In this document: one piece after another, positions 26,720 to 35,616 of the stretch
Position numbering within the stretch: position 1 is the stretch's first letter
How the letters are laid out: every line of letters begins with the position of its first letter
The notes under the pieces: model-generated
The model's database searches: none
What the model saw: the letters and a program-made list of their open reading frames with translations, nothing else
Told to the model about the DNA's origin: nothing
NCBI GenBank assembly: GCA_947258555.1
Contig: CAMYJF010000004.1
Coordinates: 25,993-89,992 of the forward strand
From: an uncultured Eudoraea sp.
GTDB taxonomy: Bacteria > Bacteroidota > Bacteroidia > Flavobacteriales > Flavobacteriaceae
Direction of reading: 5' to 3'
Length of the DNA stretch: 64,000 bases
Position numbers and translations under genes: made by a program

Positions 26720-28162
26720 ATGGAAAAAGAAAATGTAGATAACCTGTTTCGGGATACCCTGGACGATTTTGCCCAGAACCCGGACCCAAAAGTTTGGGAT
26801 AGAATACAGGTTTCGCTTGATCAGAAAGCGCAGAGGAAACGACGAGTGATTCCGCTTTGGTGGCAATTGGGTGGCGTTGCGGCCGCATTGGCATTGATGC
26901 TATTCCTTTCTCTCCCGGGTGCCGAATCAGATCCTTCAGTTCCTGCCAATGAGGATATTACAACAATATCTTCTGAAATAAATCCGTCCAGCGAAGAATC
27001 AGAAGAACCCAATCTATCTAAGGAAACCAAGGGTGAATTGACGGAAGTGAACAAGTCATCAACCCCAACTGGGGTCGGCACTGGTTCTGCCCTTCCGCCT
27101 TCAAACGAAGTTGCTGTAACCCTGGCTACCTCCAAAGCCGAAGAAAAATCAACAATCTCTGCCGAACCTAAGACTGAAGTGTATTCTTCAATTACCAAAT
27201 CGGATCCCGCTGTTGCACAGATAGATTCAGACACGGAAACCATATCTGGAGATCTTATTTCAGATATCCCGCTTGTATCGGAAACTTTGAGTACAGAAGA
27301 AGAAATTCAAGGAATCCCTGCTAACCAATCCACTGCAGTAGCAGAAGTCCAAGAAGAGGAAACTGCAAAAGAATACAGAGATCTATTTGAAGAGATCAGC
27401 GAGGAGGAGATTCCTGAAGGAAGTGATTCGGAAGGAAAATGGGCTGTCGGGCCAAGCATTGCTCCCGTTTATTACACAGCCAGTGGTACAGGTTCTCCTA
27501 TAGATAATTCCTTTGTAAATAATGAAAAGGCAGGGAATATAAACATGAGTTATGGGGTAAAAGTTACCTATAATCTCTCGGATAAATGGCAATTGCGCTC
27601 TGGACTCCATAAAGTAGACTACACCTATGACACAAACGATATCATATTCTCTTCTTCTTTATCTACAACGGCTAGTACCACTATGAGAAATATAGATTTT
27701 GCATCTACATCAGACTATCTCGTTGTTGAATCAAATTCTTTACCTATCACCAAAGCAGGGGCGACAGGGTCGAACGAAATTGCGGCAAAAAATCCAGCCC
27801 GTTCGGGAACAATGATACAGGAAATGGGCTATTTGGAAATTCCGGTAGAAATTAATTATGTATTGCTGGACAAAAAAGTAGGTGTAAACGTGGTAAGCGG
27901 CGTAAGTTCCTTGTTTCTTCTAGACAATGTTATAAATCTGGAATCTGAAAATGGTACCACGGAAATGGGTACGGCTAATAATATCAATTCTCTGAATTTC
28001 AGCGCGAATTTCGGATTAGGAATAGATTATGATATATCTAAAAAAGTAAAACTTCAATTAGAGCCTCTGATAAAATACCAGCTTAATACTTTCTCAAATA
28101 CCTCCGGGCAATTCAGGCCATATACTCTTGGTATTTATAGTGGTATTCAATATAAGTTTTAA
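26720..28162 (+). CDS. Inner-membrane helix plus outer-membrane beta-barrel protein, anti-sigma-like
   Basis: 480 residues with an unusual order. Residues 1-42 are soluble and cytoplasm-like (NVDNLFRDTLDDFAQNPDP), then comes one membrane helix (about 46-68, WWQLGGVAAALALMLFLSLP). A Ser/Thr/Glu-rich linker covers about 70-225. The last 240 residues look like an eight- to ten-strand beta-barrel (WAVGPSIAPVYY to GIYSGIQYKF, with the terminal Phe typical of outer-membrane proteins). Related Bacteroidota proteins sit beside ECF sigma genes. An anti-sigma role for the N-terminus is inferred from position, 9 bp after the sigma gene. A strong terminator follows. Confidence 0.82.
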   Translation: MEKENVDNLFRDTLDDFAQNPDPKVWDRIQVSLDQKAQRKRRVIPLWWQLGGVAAALALMLFLSLPGAESDPSVPANEDITTISSEINPSSEESEEPNLSKETKGELTEVNKSSTPTGVGTGSALPPSNEVAVTLATSKAEEKSTISAEPKTEVYSSITKSDPAVAQIDSDTETISGDLISDIPLVSETLSTEEEIQGIPANQSTAVAEVQEEETAKEYRDLFEEISEEEIPEGSDSEGKWAVGPSIAPVYYTASGTGSPIDNSFVNNEKAGNINMSYGVKVTYNLSDKWQLRSGLHKVDYTYDTNDIIFSSSLSTTASTTMRNIDFASTSDYLVVESNSLPITKAGATGSNEIAAKNPARSGTMIQEMGYLEIPVEINYVLLDKKVGVNVVSGVSSLFLLDNVINLESENGTTEMGTANNINSLNFSANFGLGIDYDISKKVKLQLEPLIKYQLNTFSNTSGQFRPYTLGIYSGIQYKF

Positions 28163-28208
28163 TAATATTGTTGGTTAGTTAATTTGCTTTCCCCGCAAAT
28201 TAAAATAA

Positions 28209-28237
28209 ACGCCCTGAATTCCTTCAGGGTGTTTTTT
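28209..28237 (+). terminator. Rho-independent terminator after the sigma/barrel unit
   Basis: Ten-pair stem ACGCCCTGAA / TTCAGGGTGT with loop TTCC and one G-T wobble, then TTTTTT at 28232-28237. The stop of the convergent acyltransferase gene overlaps the T-run; the stem may terminate both directions. Confidence 0.85.
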
Positions 28238-28970
28238 ATGTCGAAAGTTCAGATAGGATCTTTTGTCTGATGGTCGTTTTAAGACTTTCAATATCTTGGG
28301 TATTGAGTTCATCTGTCCTGTAAAATGGGAATACAGTTGCCCTTAATTTTCCCGGAGACCCTCCATTGAAGGAAAATGGAAACCGTTTTTTACAATCATA
28401 AAACACTATGGGTACTATAGGTATCTGATGTTCTATAGCCAGGCTAAAGGCACCATCCTTAAATTCATCAAGAAGAACGGATTCATCAGGCACACCGCCT
28501 TCGGGAAATATCCCTATGCTCAAGCCCGTTGCCAGTCGCTTTTGTGCCCGCAAATAAACTCCGGTTCTACTTTTTCTGCTTTCCCTGTCAACCATAATGC
28601 ATACCCTTTTATAAAAAAATCCGAAAATGGGAATTTTCACCAATTCCTTTTTCCCTACAAAAACAAATGGATTTCGAGTGCATTTAAGCAGCAGCATTAT
28701 GTCGAGTATACTCGTATGATTTGCTATGAACATATAGCTCTCCCCATGACTGATAGTCTCTTTATGGGTGATCTTTGGGATGCATCCCATGCCGTATAAA
28801 ATAGTATTTGCCCAAATATTGCGTGCCATCCAGAACACTTGTGGATAAGTGCGCTCCGATAAAGAAAACAAAACCAAGAGCGGAAAAAAAATAAGGATTG
28901 GCAAGGCGGCAAGGATATAAAACCAGATCTTATAGAGCAGTCGCCCGAATTTTACCAATATGGAGTGCAT
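28236..28970 (-). CDS. 1-acyl-glycerol-3-phosphate acyltransferase (PlsC family)
   Basis: 244 residues from ATG 28970 (MHSILVKFGRLLYKIWFY); an earlier start inside the trpS promoter region is rejected. A membrane helix (about 15-40) is followed by the acyltransferase block: NHTSILDIM (the HxxxxD-type motif in variant form NHTSxxD), FVGKKELVKIPIFG, and the FPEGG motif near 165. It adds the second acyl chain in phospholipid synthesis at the inner membrane, although lyso-ornithine lipid acylation cannot be excluded. Divergent from trpS. Confidence 0.92.
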   Translation of the reverse strand: MHSILVKFGRLLYKIWFYILAALPILIFFPLLVLFSLSERTYPQVFWMARNIWANTILYGMGCIPKITHKETISHGESYMFIANHTSILDIMLLLKCTRNPFVFVGKKELVKIPIFGFFYKRVCIMVDRESRKSRTGVYLRAQKRLATGLSIGIFPEGGVPDESVLLDEFKDGAFSLAIEHQIPIVPIVFYDCKKRFPFSFNGGSPGKLRATVFPFYRTDELNTQDIESLKTTIRQKILSELST

Positions 28971-28986
28971 GGCTAAAAGTAATAAT

Positions 28987-29019
28987 TTTAGTAAGGTTTT
29001 AGGATTTCTGTTACTTTTG
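28987..29019 (+). promoter_or_regulatory. Predicted trpS promoter
   Basis: TACTTTTG at 29012-29019 matches the -7 consensus; the -33 element is only TTTAG at 28987-28991. The ATG at 29041 follows after 21 bp. Confidence 0.45.
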
Positions 29020-29040
29020 CCTACCATAAGACACCTGCCC

Positions 29041-30009
29041 ATGGCGCGCATTTTAACTGGTATTCAAAGCACAGGAACTCCCCATTTGGGAAATATTCTA
29101 GGGGCCATACTCCCGGCCATTAAAATGGCCTCCAATAAAGACAATGAATCTTTTCTATTTATTGCAGATATGCATTCCCTGACACAGATCAAGGATGCAG
29201 AAGAATTACGAGCAAATACGTATGCCACTGCGGCCGCATGGATGGCTTGTGGCCTGGATACCAATGCTACAGTTTTCTATCGCCAGAGCGATGTAACCCA
29301 GGTAACAGAGCTCGCCTGGTACCTTAGTTGTTTTTTTCCGTATCAAAGGCTTACCCTGGCACATTCGTTTAAAGACAAAGCAGATCGTTTAGAAGATGTG
29401 AATGCCGGATTGTTCTCCTATCCTATGTTGATGGCCGCAGATATTCTCTTATACGATGCAGATATAGTCCCTGTCGGTAAAGATCAACTACAGCATCTGG
29501 AAATGACCCGTGATGTTGCTGCTCGATTTCATCATCAGATGGGGGATGCTTTTGTGATCCCGGAAGCCAAGGTTCACGAAAATTCCATGTATGTTCCTGG
29601 TACTGATGGAGAAAAAATGAGCAAGAGCAAAGACAATCTAATTAACATCTTTCTGCCGGAAAAAGCGCTGCGGAAACAGATCATGCAGATAGAAACAGAC
29701 AGTACTCCTTTGGAAGAACCTAAAGATCCTGACACCGATACTGTCTTCAAATTGTATTCCCTATTGGCTTCGGATAGTGAGATCGCCGAGATGCGTTCTA
29801 ACTATCTGGCCGGAAATTATGGCTATGGCCATGCCAAGCAAGCCCTTTTTGAAACTATTAGTGCACGTTTTGAGGAAGCGAGGAACTCATTTGATCATTA
29901 TATGGCACACAAAAACGAGTTAGACGCCGTTCTTGCCAAAGGGGCCGAAAAGGCCAACGCAGTTGCCGATGAAGTTTTAGGCAGGGTCAGGAATTTGCTG
30001 GGTTATTAG
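29041..30009 (+). CDS. trpS: Tryptophanyl-tRNA synthetase
   Basis: 322 residues from ATG 29041 (MARILTGIQSTGTPHLGNIL); the frame extends upstream, but that part encodes the promoter region. The class I signatures are PHLGNI near 14 (the HIGH motif variant) and KMSKSKDN near 192. GLFSYPMLMAADILLYDADIVPVGKDQ is diagnostic of TrpRS. It charges tRNA-Trp. Its 3' end overlaps the convergent dprA gene by 4 bp. Confidence 0.98.
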   Translation: MARILTGIQSTGTPHLGNILGAILPAIKMASNKDNESFLFIADMHSLTQIKDAEELRANTYATAAAWMACGLDTNATVFYRQSDVTQVTELAWYLSCFFPYQRLTLAHSFKDKADRLEDVNAGLFSYPMLMAADILLYDADIVPVGKDQLQHLEMTRDVAARFHHQMGDAFVIPEAKVHENSMYVPGTDGEKMSKSKDNLINIFLPEKALRKQIMQIETDSTPLEEPKDPDTDTVFKLYSLLASDSEIAEMRSNYLAGNYGYGHAKQALFETISARFEEARNSFDHYMAHKNELDAVLAKGAEKANAVADEVLGRVRNLLGY

Positions 30010-31109
30010 ATCAGTTCAAAATATTTTCCCGGAAGAGGGGCGACAACCCCCTTCATTTCCATATTCAATAGAAGAGAGGAAGCTTTAAAAATTGGTAGTT
30101 CGCAAGCCAGGGAAATAGTGTCCAACTCCTGACGTCCGTGTTCCTGCAGAAAGTTAAAGACGCGCTGTTCTACCTCGTCTAATTCTACAAATAATTTTTT
30201 CTGTCTGCCAATGGTGACATTCTTGTCTACATCCCATCCCATAAAATATATAAGTTCGGCTGCTGAGCTTATCATCTGTGCTTTTTGTTTCTTAATGAGA
30301 TCATTACAGCCCTTACTAAATTCATCATTTACTCTTCCCGGAACGGCAAATACTTCCCTGTTGTAATGAAAAGCCAGGTCTGCAGTAACAAGACTTCCTC
30401 CACGTTCAGCAGATTCAACCACTACAGTTGCTTCACTTAATCCTGCAATGATCCTGTTCCGGCGCAAAAAATTCTCCCTATCGGGTTTACTGGTACTCCA
30501 GAATTCGGTTATGAATCCGCCATTCTTCTCTATCTCCGCAACATATTCCTGATGCACTTTAGGATAGATCTGGTTAAGCCCATGAGCCAGACATCCGATA
30601 GTTTGAATTCCCTGTGTTACGGCTTCTTTTTGAACACAAATATCCACTCCGTAAGCCATTCCACTCACAATTACCGGGTCTAGTGGAGCTAGCCCTTTTA
30701 CCAGTTCTTTACAGAAAGAGGCCCCGTAAGATGTCATATTCCTGGTCCCCACTACACTGATTAATAATCGGTCTTGAATATCAATAGCGCCCCGATGAAA
30801 AAGTATCAAAGGAGCGTCCGGACAATGAAGAAGTCTGGATGGAAATGCTTCGTCCTGATAGTAGGTATATGCTACGTTGTTTCGTTGAATATATTCCCAT
30901 TCTTCTATAGCCTCTTTCAAATAAACCTCATCCTTAAGCCCTTCTAAAGACCAGCTGCCAATTCCTTCGATCTTGAGGAGGTGTTTCCTTTTGTCGGAAA
31001 AAACAGCAGATGGACTCCCACAATAAGCGATCAGCTTTTTAGCTGTTATATCTCCTATTCTTGGAATTCGTTGTAAACGCAAGACCGCAATTATCTCTTT
31101 ATCAACCAT
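30006..31109 (-). CDS. dprA: DNA-processing protein DprA
   Basis: 367 residues. An N-terminal helix-hairpin-helix/SAM-like part (LRLQRIPRIGDITAKKLIAYCG) precedes the Rossmann-like DprA core with SVVGTRNMTSYG, VSGMAYGVDI and the SAERGGSLVTADLA segment, and the C-terminal winged-helix piece (about 300-365). DprA binds single-stranded DNA and loads RecA during natural transformation. Its presence is common in this phylum and does not itself prove competence. Start ATG 31109. Confidence 0.95.
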   Translation of the reverse strand: MVDKEIIAVLRLQRIPRIGDITAKKLIAYCGSPSAVFSDKRKHLLKIEGIGSWSLEGLKDEVYLKEAIEEWEYIQRNNVAYTYYQDEAFPSRLLHCPDAPLILFHRGAIDIQDRLLISVVGTRNMTSYGASFCKELVKGLAPLDPVIVSGMAYGVDICVQKEAVTQGIQTIGCLAHGLNQIYPKVHQEYVAEIEKNGGFITEFWSTSKPDRENFLRRNRIIAGLSEATVVVESAERGGSLVTADLAFHYNREVFAVPGRVNDEFSKGCNDLIKKQKAQMISSAAELIYFMGWDVDKNVTIGRQKKLFVELDEVEQRVFNFLQEHGRQELDTISLACELPIFKASSLLLNMEMKGVVAPLPGKYFELI

Positions 31110-31178
31110 TTAATTCAATACAATATTTCAATATCTTTAATCGTTCACTAGATGTTGATAAAAAGTCAGGGGTCTGGT

Positions 31179-31208
31179 TTTGAAGGCCCTTTATTTTTTC
31201 CATCTTTG
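31179..31208 (+). promoter_or_regulatory. Predicted promoter of the HU/SPOR gene
   Basis: TTTG (31179-31182), 18 bp, CATCTTTG (31201-31208; one mismatch to TAnnTTTG). The ATG at 31214 begins 5 bp later, so the message would be nearly leaderless. Confidence 0.5.
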
Positions 31209-31213
31209 TTAGG

Positions 31214-32176
31214 ATGCAAATTGAAGGATATATTGATGAATTACTATACCGCTACAACTGTGTTGTAGTCCCCGATTTTGGTGCATTTCTAACGCAGCGC
31301 AAACCTGCACGTATAAACCGCATTTCCCATACACTTTACCCGCCAAGTAAGACGGTTTCCTTTAATGAACAGTTATCTTCCAACGACGGATTGCTTGTTT
31401 CTTATGTCGCCCAGGCAGAGAAATTGAGTTATGAAGAGATGTTGGAGCGGATGAAAGACATCACCGCGGATTGGAAATCCAAATTAAAAGCAGGCGAGCG
31501 GCTCACTATAGGTTCTGTTGGGAAACTTTGGACGAATACTAGCGGAAAAATACAATTTCAGCCTAATGAAAAAGTAAATTTCCTCACTTCTTCATTCGGA
31601 CTCTCATCAATAGTACATACCCCTGCAACACGGGAAGTATTAAAGGAAGAGGTTGTCGCATTGGAAGAAAAAGTTCCGTTCATAATCACTCAGGAAAAGC
31701 GTGAAACTTTTAATTTCAGGCCCTATTTGAAATATGCCGCTGTCATTCTACTTGCCTTCTCTACAGGGGTAACAGGATTCAGGGCTTTCGAAAATACCTT
31801 ATCAAACAGTACGCTTGTTCGTAACAATGCCCAGGAACAAGTAAACAAACAAATTCAGGAAGCAACATTTTTTGACACTAAGCCTGTTGAATTGGCTCCG
31901 GTGAAGCTCAATGTTTCTCTTGTAGAAAAAGAAGCTGAAGTATCCTCAGCAGCACATCATATTATTGCCGGTGCTTTCCGCGTTCGGGCAAATGCGGATA
32001 AAAAGGTGCGGCAATTAAAAAGGAAAGGATATGATGCCTATTATGTAGGTACCAATGCGTATGGCCTGCATCAAGTGGCTTTTAGTGGATTTGACAATGT
32101 AGATGAAGCCCTGGAATTCTTAACCCGGGTGAGACGAACAGAATCCAGAGATGCCTGGTTACTCTCCAAGCGATAA
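31214..32176 (+). CDS. HU-CCDC81 and SPOR domain protein
   Basis: 320 residues. The N-terminus (MQIEGYIDELLYRYNCVVVPDFGAF) is the HU-CCDC81 type found in Bacteroidota; residues up to about 140 form this DNA-binding-like fold. One membrane helix (about 173-191, YAAVILLAFSTGVTG) follows, then a periplasmic part ending in a SPOR domain (about 248-320, HIIAGAFRVRANADKKV). SPOR domains bind denuded glycans at the division site, so a link between chromosome-proximal cytoplasm and septal peptidoglycan is a reasonable inference. It is a plus-strand gene with its own promoter. Confidence 0.88.
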   Translation: MQIEGYIDELLYRYNCVVVPDFGAFLTQRKPARINRISHTLYPPSKTVSFNEQLSSNDGLLVSYVAQAEKLSYEEMLERMKDITADWKSKLKAGERLTIGSVGKLWTNTSGKIQFQPNEKVNFLTSSFGLSSIVHTPATREVLKEEVVALEEKVPFIITQEKRETFNFRPYLKYAAVILLAFSTGVTGFRAFENTLSNSTLVRNNAQEQVNKQIQEATFFDTKPVELAPVKLNVSLVEKEAEVSSAAHHIIAGAFRVRANADKKVRQLKRKGYDAYYVGTNAYGLHQVAFSGFDNVDEALEFLTRVRRTESRDAWLLSKR

Positions 32177-32223
32177 ACCTTCACCTTAAAATATCATTTT
32201 AACCCCGTCATGGGAGATTGCGT

Positions 32224-32742
32224 ATGAAAGCGAAAACACCCGATGATTCAAGGACCATTATGACCGATACGGTCCTCCCCAGTGAAACCAATCCACTTAA
32301 TAATCTTTTTGGCGGTGAGCTTTTGGCCCGGATGGACCGTGCAGCTAGCATTGCTGCGAGGCGTCATAGCAGAAGGATCACTGTAACTGCTTCGGTCAAT
32401 CATGTGGCCTTTAATCGCGCTATTCCCCTGGGAAGCGTTGTCACTGTTGAAGCAGCCATTTCACGTACGTTCAATACTTCCATGGAAGTTTTTATCGATG
32501 TTTGGATCGAGGATAGGTTTACCGGTGAGCGTTCAAAAGCCAATGAAGCTATATACACATTTGTAGCGGTAGATGATACAGGAAAGCCTACAGCGATACC
32601 CCCTATTACCCCGGTAACGGCTCTGGAAAAAGAAAGATTTGAAGGCGCATTAAGACGCAAGCAGCTCAGTTTGGTCCTGGCCGGCAAAATGAAACCTCAG
32701 GATGCCACCGAATTAAAAGCCCTTTTCCTGGGCGATAAATAA
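32224..32742 (+). CDS. Acyl-CoA thioesterase (hotdog fold)
   Basis: 172 residues from ATG 32224; TTG two codons earlier is possible. The YciA-like hotdog signature is clear: ETNPLNNLFGGELLARMD, with the helix following, then SVNHVAFNRAIPLGSVV and the GERSKANEAIYTFVAVD strand. These enzymes hydrolyse a broad range of acyl-CoAs in the cytoplasm. Follows the HU/SPOR gene by 47 bp; whether they share a transcript is not clear. Confidence 0.92.
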   Translation: MKAKTPDDSRTIMTDTVLPSETNPLNNLFGGELLARMDRAASIAARRHSRRITVTASVNHVAFNRAIPLGSVVTVEAAISRTFNTSMEVFIDVWIEDRFTGERSKANEAIYTFVAVDDTGKPTAIPPITPVTALEKERFEGALRRKQLSLVLAGKMKPQDATELKALFLGDK

Positions 32743-32749
32743 GAAGTCC

Positions 32750-33586
32750 TTAAAAATCGAAATTATCCGGGTCAGGGCCGAAGCGTTTTCCCCGGTCTAA
32801 TGCGTCCAGCGCATTCATATCATCTTTACTTAAGAAAAAATCAAAGATATCTGCATTGGCGATAATGCGGTCTTTTTTGGACGACTTAGGGATTGTGATC
32901 ACGCCTTTTTGAAGATCATATCTCAAGACGATCTGAGGGATCGATTTCTGGTATTTTGTAGCGAGCTCTCCCATTAAAGGCACATCAAATATATGACCTT
33001 GCATAAGTGGCGACCAAGCTTCATATTGGATCTTGTTCGAACGACAAAAATCCAGGAGGCCTTGTTGTACCAGGTAGGGATGAAATTCCATTTGGTTCAC
33101 CATGGGCACTACTTCTGCCGAATTGAGCAGATCTTCAAGGTGGTGTTGCATAAAATTACTGACCCCAATAGAGCGCACTCTTTTTTCTGCATATAAACGC
33201 TCAAGGGCCTTCCAGGTGTCTTTATACAAACCGGATTTAGGCCAGTGTATCAGATATAGGTCCAGGTAATCCAAACCCAATCTATCCATAGTAGCATCAA
33301 AAGCGCGTAACGTATTATCATAACCTTGATCCGAATTCCAGACTTTACTTACGACAAACAAAGATTCCCGTGCCACAGAACAAGTTCGTACACCTTCACC
33401 TACGCCCTTTTCATTGTTGTAAATGGCGGCGGTATCTATATGTCTGTATCCCACATCGACTGCCCAGCGTATGGCATTTGCAACTTCCTGCCCATCCTGG
33501 GACAAATAAACCCCGAGACCGAAGTAAGGCATTTTAACCCCATTATGAAGTGTAAAGCAACCTTGAACATCAGTAATTTCTTCCAT
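32750..33586 (-). CDS. Aldo/keto reductase
   Basis: 278 residues, typical length for bacterial AKR5-type enzymes. The catalytic tetrad is present: Asp and Tyr in HIDTAAIYNNEKGVG, Lys in VVSKVWNSDQG, and His in YLIHWPKSG. GVSNFMQHHLEDLL and the C-terminal NADPH-binding segment IPKSSKKDRI also match. It reduces aldehydes or ketones with NADPH; substrate unknown. Convergent with the thioesterase gene and 9 bp from the end of the EnvC-like gene. Confidence 0.94.
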   Translation of the reverse strand: MEEITDVQGCFTLHNGVKMPYFGLGVYLSQDGQEVANAIRWAVDVGYRHIDTAAIYNNEKGVGEGVRTCSVARESLFVVSKVWNSDQGYDNTLRAFDATMDRLGLDYLDLYLIHWPKSGLYKDTWKALERLYAEKRVRSIGVSNFMQHHLEDLLNSAEVVPMVNQMEFHPYLVQQGLLDFCRSNKIQYEAWSPLMQGHIFDVPLMGELATKYQKSIPQIVLRYDLQKGVITIPKSSKKDRIIANADIFDFFLSKDDMNALDALDRGKRFGPDPDNFDF

Positions 33587-33595
33587 ATTGGTGTC

Positions 33596-34822
33596 TTATA
33601 ATCTATAGATCCATTCCTCCGGATTGAGCCGGGTCGCATCCCGATAAAGGTAGAATTTCAATTGGGTAAGCCCGTTGAACCTATTCGTATAGATAGTCCC
33701 CAATTCTTCTTTTGCGCCTACCTTATCCCCTTTTTTCACATAGAGTTCTTGCAGGTTGTAATAGGTGCTGATAAAATTTCCATGTTTCACCTGAACTCCT
33801 TTGTTACCTCCCGGTACGGCAAGAATGGCAATAACTTCGCCTTCAAACACAGCGCGGGCCTTTGCGCCTTGATCTGTCGCTATAATGACCCCATTACTTT
33901 GGTGCTTGATCCCGGGATAAACGGCATCTTTGTATACGCCATAACCCTGCCGTTTCACGCCTTTTTCTACAGGCCAAATTAATTGTCCCTTATTGGATGA
34001 AAAATTGGTGGAAATGATGGACGCCTCAGGGGTAAGGGTAAATCTGGCAGAACTACCACTACGCCCGCTGTTTCTATTAGATGCTGCTATGGCGCTTTTG
34101 ATCAAACGATCAATCTGTTCATCTATACGCCGTGCCTCACGCTTTTTCTTTTTCACCGCATCGGCATACTTGCTCTCATTTTGTCTTATACTCTTTAACA
34201 GCTCTTTCTGGGCTTTTACTTCTGTAAGCATCCTGTTTCTTGCGCGTCGGTTTTCGGCGATCAATTTTTGTTTGTCTTTGCGCTGAGATGTTAGTTCTAA
34301 ATTCAGATTTGTAAGTTCTTCTGTCTTTTCCTGGATCTCAAAGCCCTGCTGTTTTCTATGCGAGGTATATTGCTTCATATACTGCATACGCTTATAAATC
34401 TGAAAGAAGTTATGGGAGGATAGCAGAAACATTATATGGCTGTTTTGCGACCTGTTCTGATAGGATTTACGGATCATATTAGAATAGTCTTCCTTCAGAG
34501 CTTCGAGATCTTCTCTAAGCTTACTAATACTTCTGATATTTGTTGAGATCTGCCTGTTTAACAGATTGGCTTGCTGGTTGGTTACGCGTATCAATTGCTG
34601 GCGTACATTCATCTTTCTATCCAGGACTTCTATCTGTTCCAGCACATCGCCGCGTTGTTGTTTTTCAGCGTATAATAATCTGTTTATATCTGAGATCTCT
34701 TTTTGAAGACGTGTTCGTTTTGCCTCCAATGCCCTTTGTTCATTGGTCTGTGACCACAGATTACCTGACAAAAGCAAGGCAAATGTCAAGATCAATATCC
34801 TTTGGATCCAGATGTTCTTCAT
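33596..34822 (-). CDS. EnvC-like murein hydrolase activator
   Basis: 408 residues. A signal peptide (IQRILILTFALLLSGNLWSQ) is followed by a long coiled coil (about 25-260) and a C-terminal M23/LytM domain (about 295-405). The LytM domain is degenerate: the position of the metal-binding Asp in HxGxD reads HQSNG, and the usual Y-x-HL end of the HxH motif reads STYYNL. This matches EnvC, which does not cut peptidoglycan itself but activates amidases during division. Last gene of the flippase-dut-TPR-DUF4292-EnvC run; it starts 5 bp after the DUF4292 stop. Confidence 0.92.
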   Translation of the reverse strand: MKNIWIQRILILTFALLLSGNLWSQTNEQRALEAKRTRLQKEISDINRLLYAEKQQRGDVLEQIEVLDRKMNVRQQLIRVTNQQANLLNRQISTNIRSISKLREDLEALKEDYSNMIRKSYQNRSQNSHIMFLLSSHNFFQIYKRMQYMKQYTSHRKQQGFEIQEKTEELTNLNLELTSQRKDKQKLIAENRRARNRMLTEVKAQKELLKSIRQNESKYADAVKKKKREARRIDEQIDRLIKSAIAASNRNSGRSGSSARFTLTPEASIISTNFSSNKGQLIWPVEKGVKRQGYGVYKDAVYPGIKHQSNGVIIATDQGAKARAVFEGEVIAILAVPGGNKGVQVKHGNFISTYYNLQELYVKKGDKVGAKEELGTIYTNRFNGLTQLKFYLYRDATRLNPEEWIYRL

Positions 34823-34827
34823 TCTTC

Positions 34828-35613
34828 CTATTCTAAAACGATCTCTTCGTATCCCTGGGGGATCTTATACGGGAAATTCAAAGGCCTATCGAATTCTAAA
34901 TTTCGATATTCGAGATCTATCTGTGTGCGTTCATTCATGTCTATGGCCGTAATGCCAATTTCCGTGGGCATAATCGTATTGTTGTGCGACTTGTATTTTA
35001 AGTAGCGGATTTCCAACAATCTTTTTTTCCAGGGTTGCGAAACCCGTTGAGATGCCAATTTAAAATAAGTAGGTTCTATATTGAAAAGGATTTTAAACAG
35101 CTCTTGTGCCTCTTCTGGTTTCAACTGATAATAGCTATCATTTAGCTGAGCCTCATATGATTCCTGTCTCAAATCAAACAAGGCCTGACCGAACAGAATA
35201 TTCTGCACTTTTTGAAAATCAAGATCGGTCCCTACGATCCTGCTCAGATAGACAAAATCTCCATCAAAATACTGCTGATCCAATTTATTGTAAAACGACA
35301 CACGATCCGGTGTGATATAGGCTTTTACCACACCTAGCGGAGCACTTATCCAAATGGCCTTATCTCTTTTCATTCGTAAGCTAACGCCAAGGTTAGAAGT
35401 AGACCGACCATCGTTATAAGCGATCCTGACCCTTCCTCTTAAGGTCGTGAATTGAAGTTCATTCTTGTAATGGTTCTTAATGATACTGCGAACAGAAATG
35501 TTCTCGTCGGGACCTGCGACAATTACAGGCTTAGCCGACTTACATCCGATCAGGAAGATCAGCGTCATGGCTGTCAGGGCATATGCAAAAATCCGGTTAC
35601 TCTTCTTCATCAT
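34828..35613 (-). CDS. DUF4292 lipoprotein
   Basis: 261 residues. The signal peptide ends in lipobox LIFLIGC, so this is a lipoprotein. The remainder (FTTLRGRVRIAYNDGRST, SLRMKRDKAIWISAPLG, DRVSFYNKLDQQYFDGD) matches the DUF4292 family, whose fold resembles LolA/LolB-type lipoprotein carriers. A role in moving lipids or lipoproteins to the outer membrane is inferred from that likeness. It sits between the TPR gene (3 bp) and the EnvC-like gene (5 bp). Confidence 0.88.
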   Translation of the reverse strand: MMKKSNRIFAYALTAMTLIFLIGCKSAKPVIVAGPDENISVRSIIKNHYKNELQFTTLRGRVRIAYNDGRSTSNLGVSLRMKRDKAIWISAPLGVVKAYITPDRVSFYNKLDQQYFDGDFVYLSRIVGTDLDFQKVQNILFGQALFDLRQESYEAQLNDSYYQLKPEEAQELFKILFNIEPTYFKLASQRVSQPWKKRLLEIRYLKYKSHNNTIMPTEIGITAIDMNERTQIDLEYRNLEFDRPLNFPYKIPQGYEEIVLE

Positions 35614-35616
35614 CGA

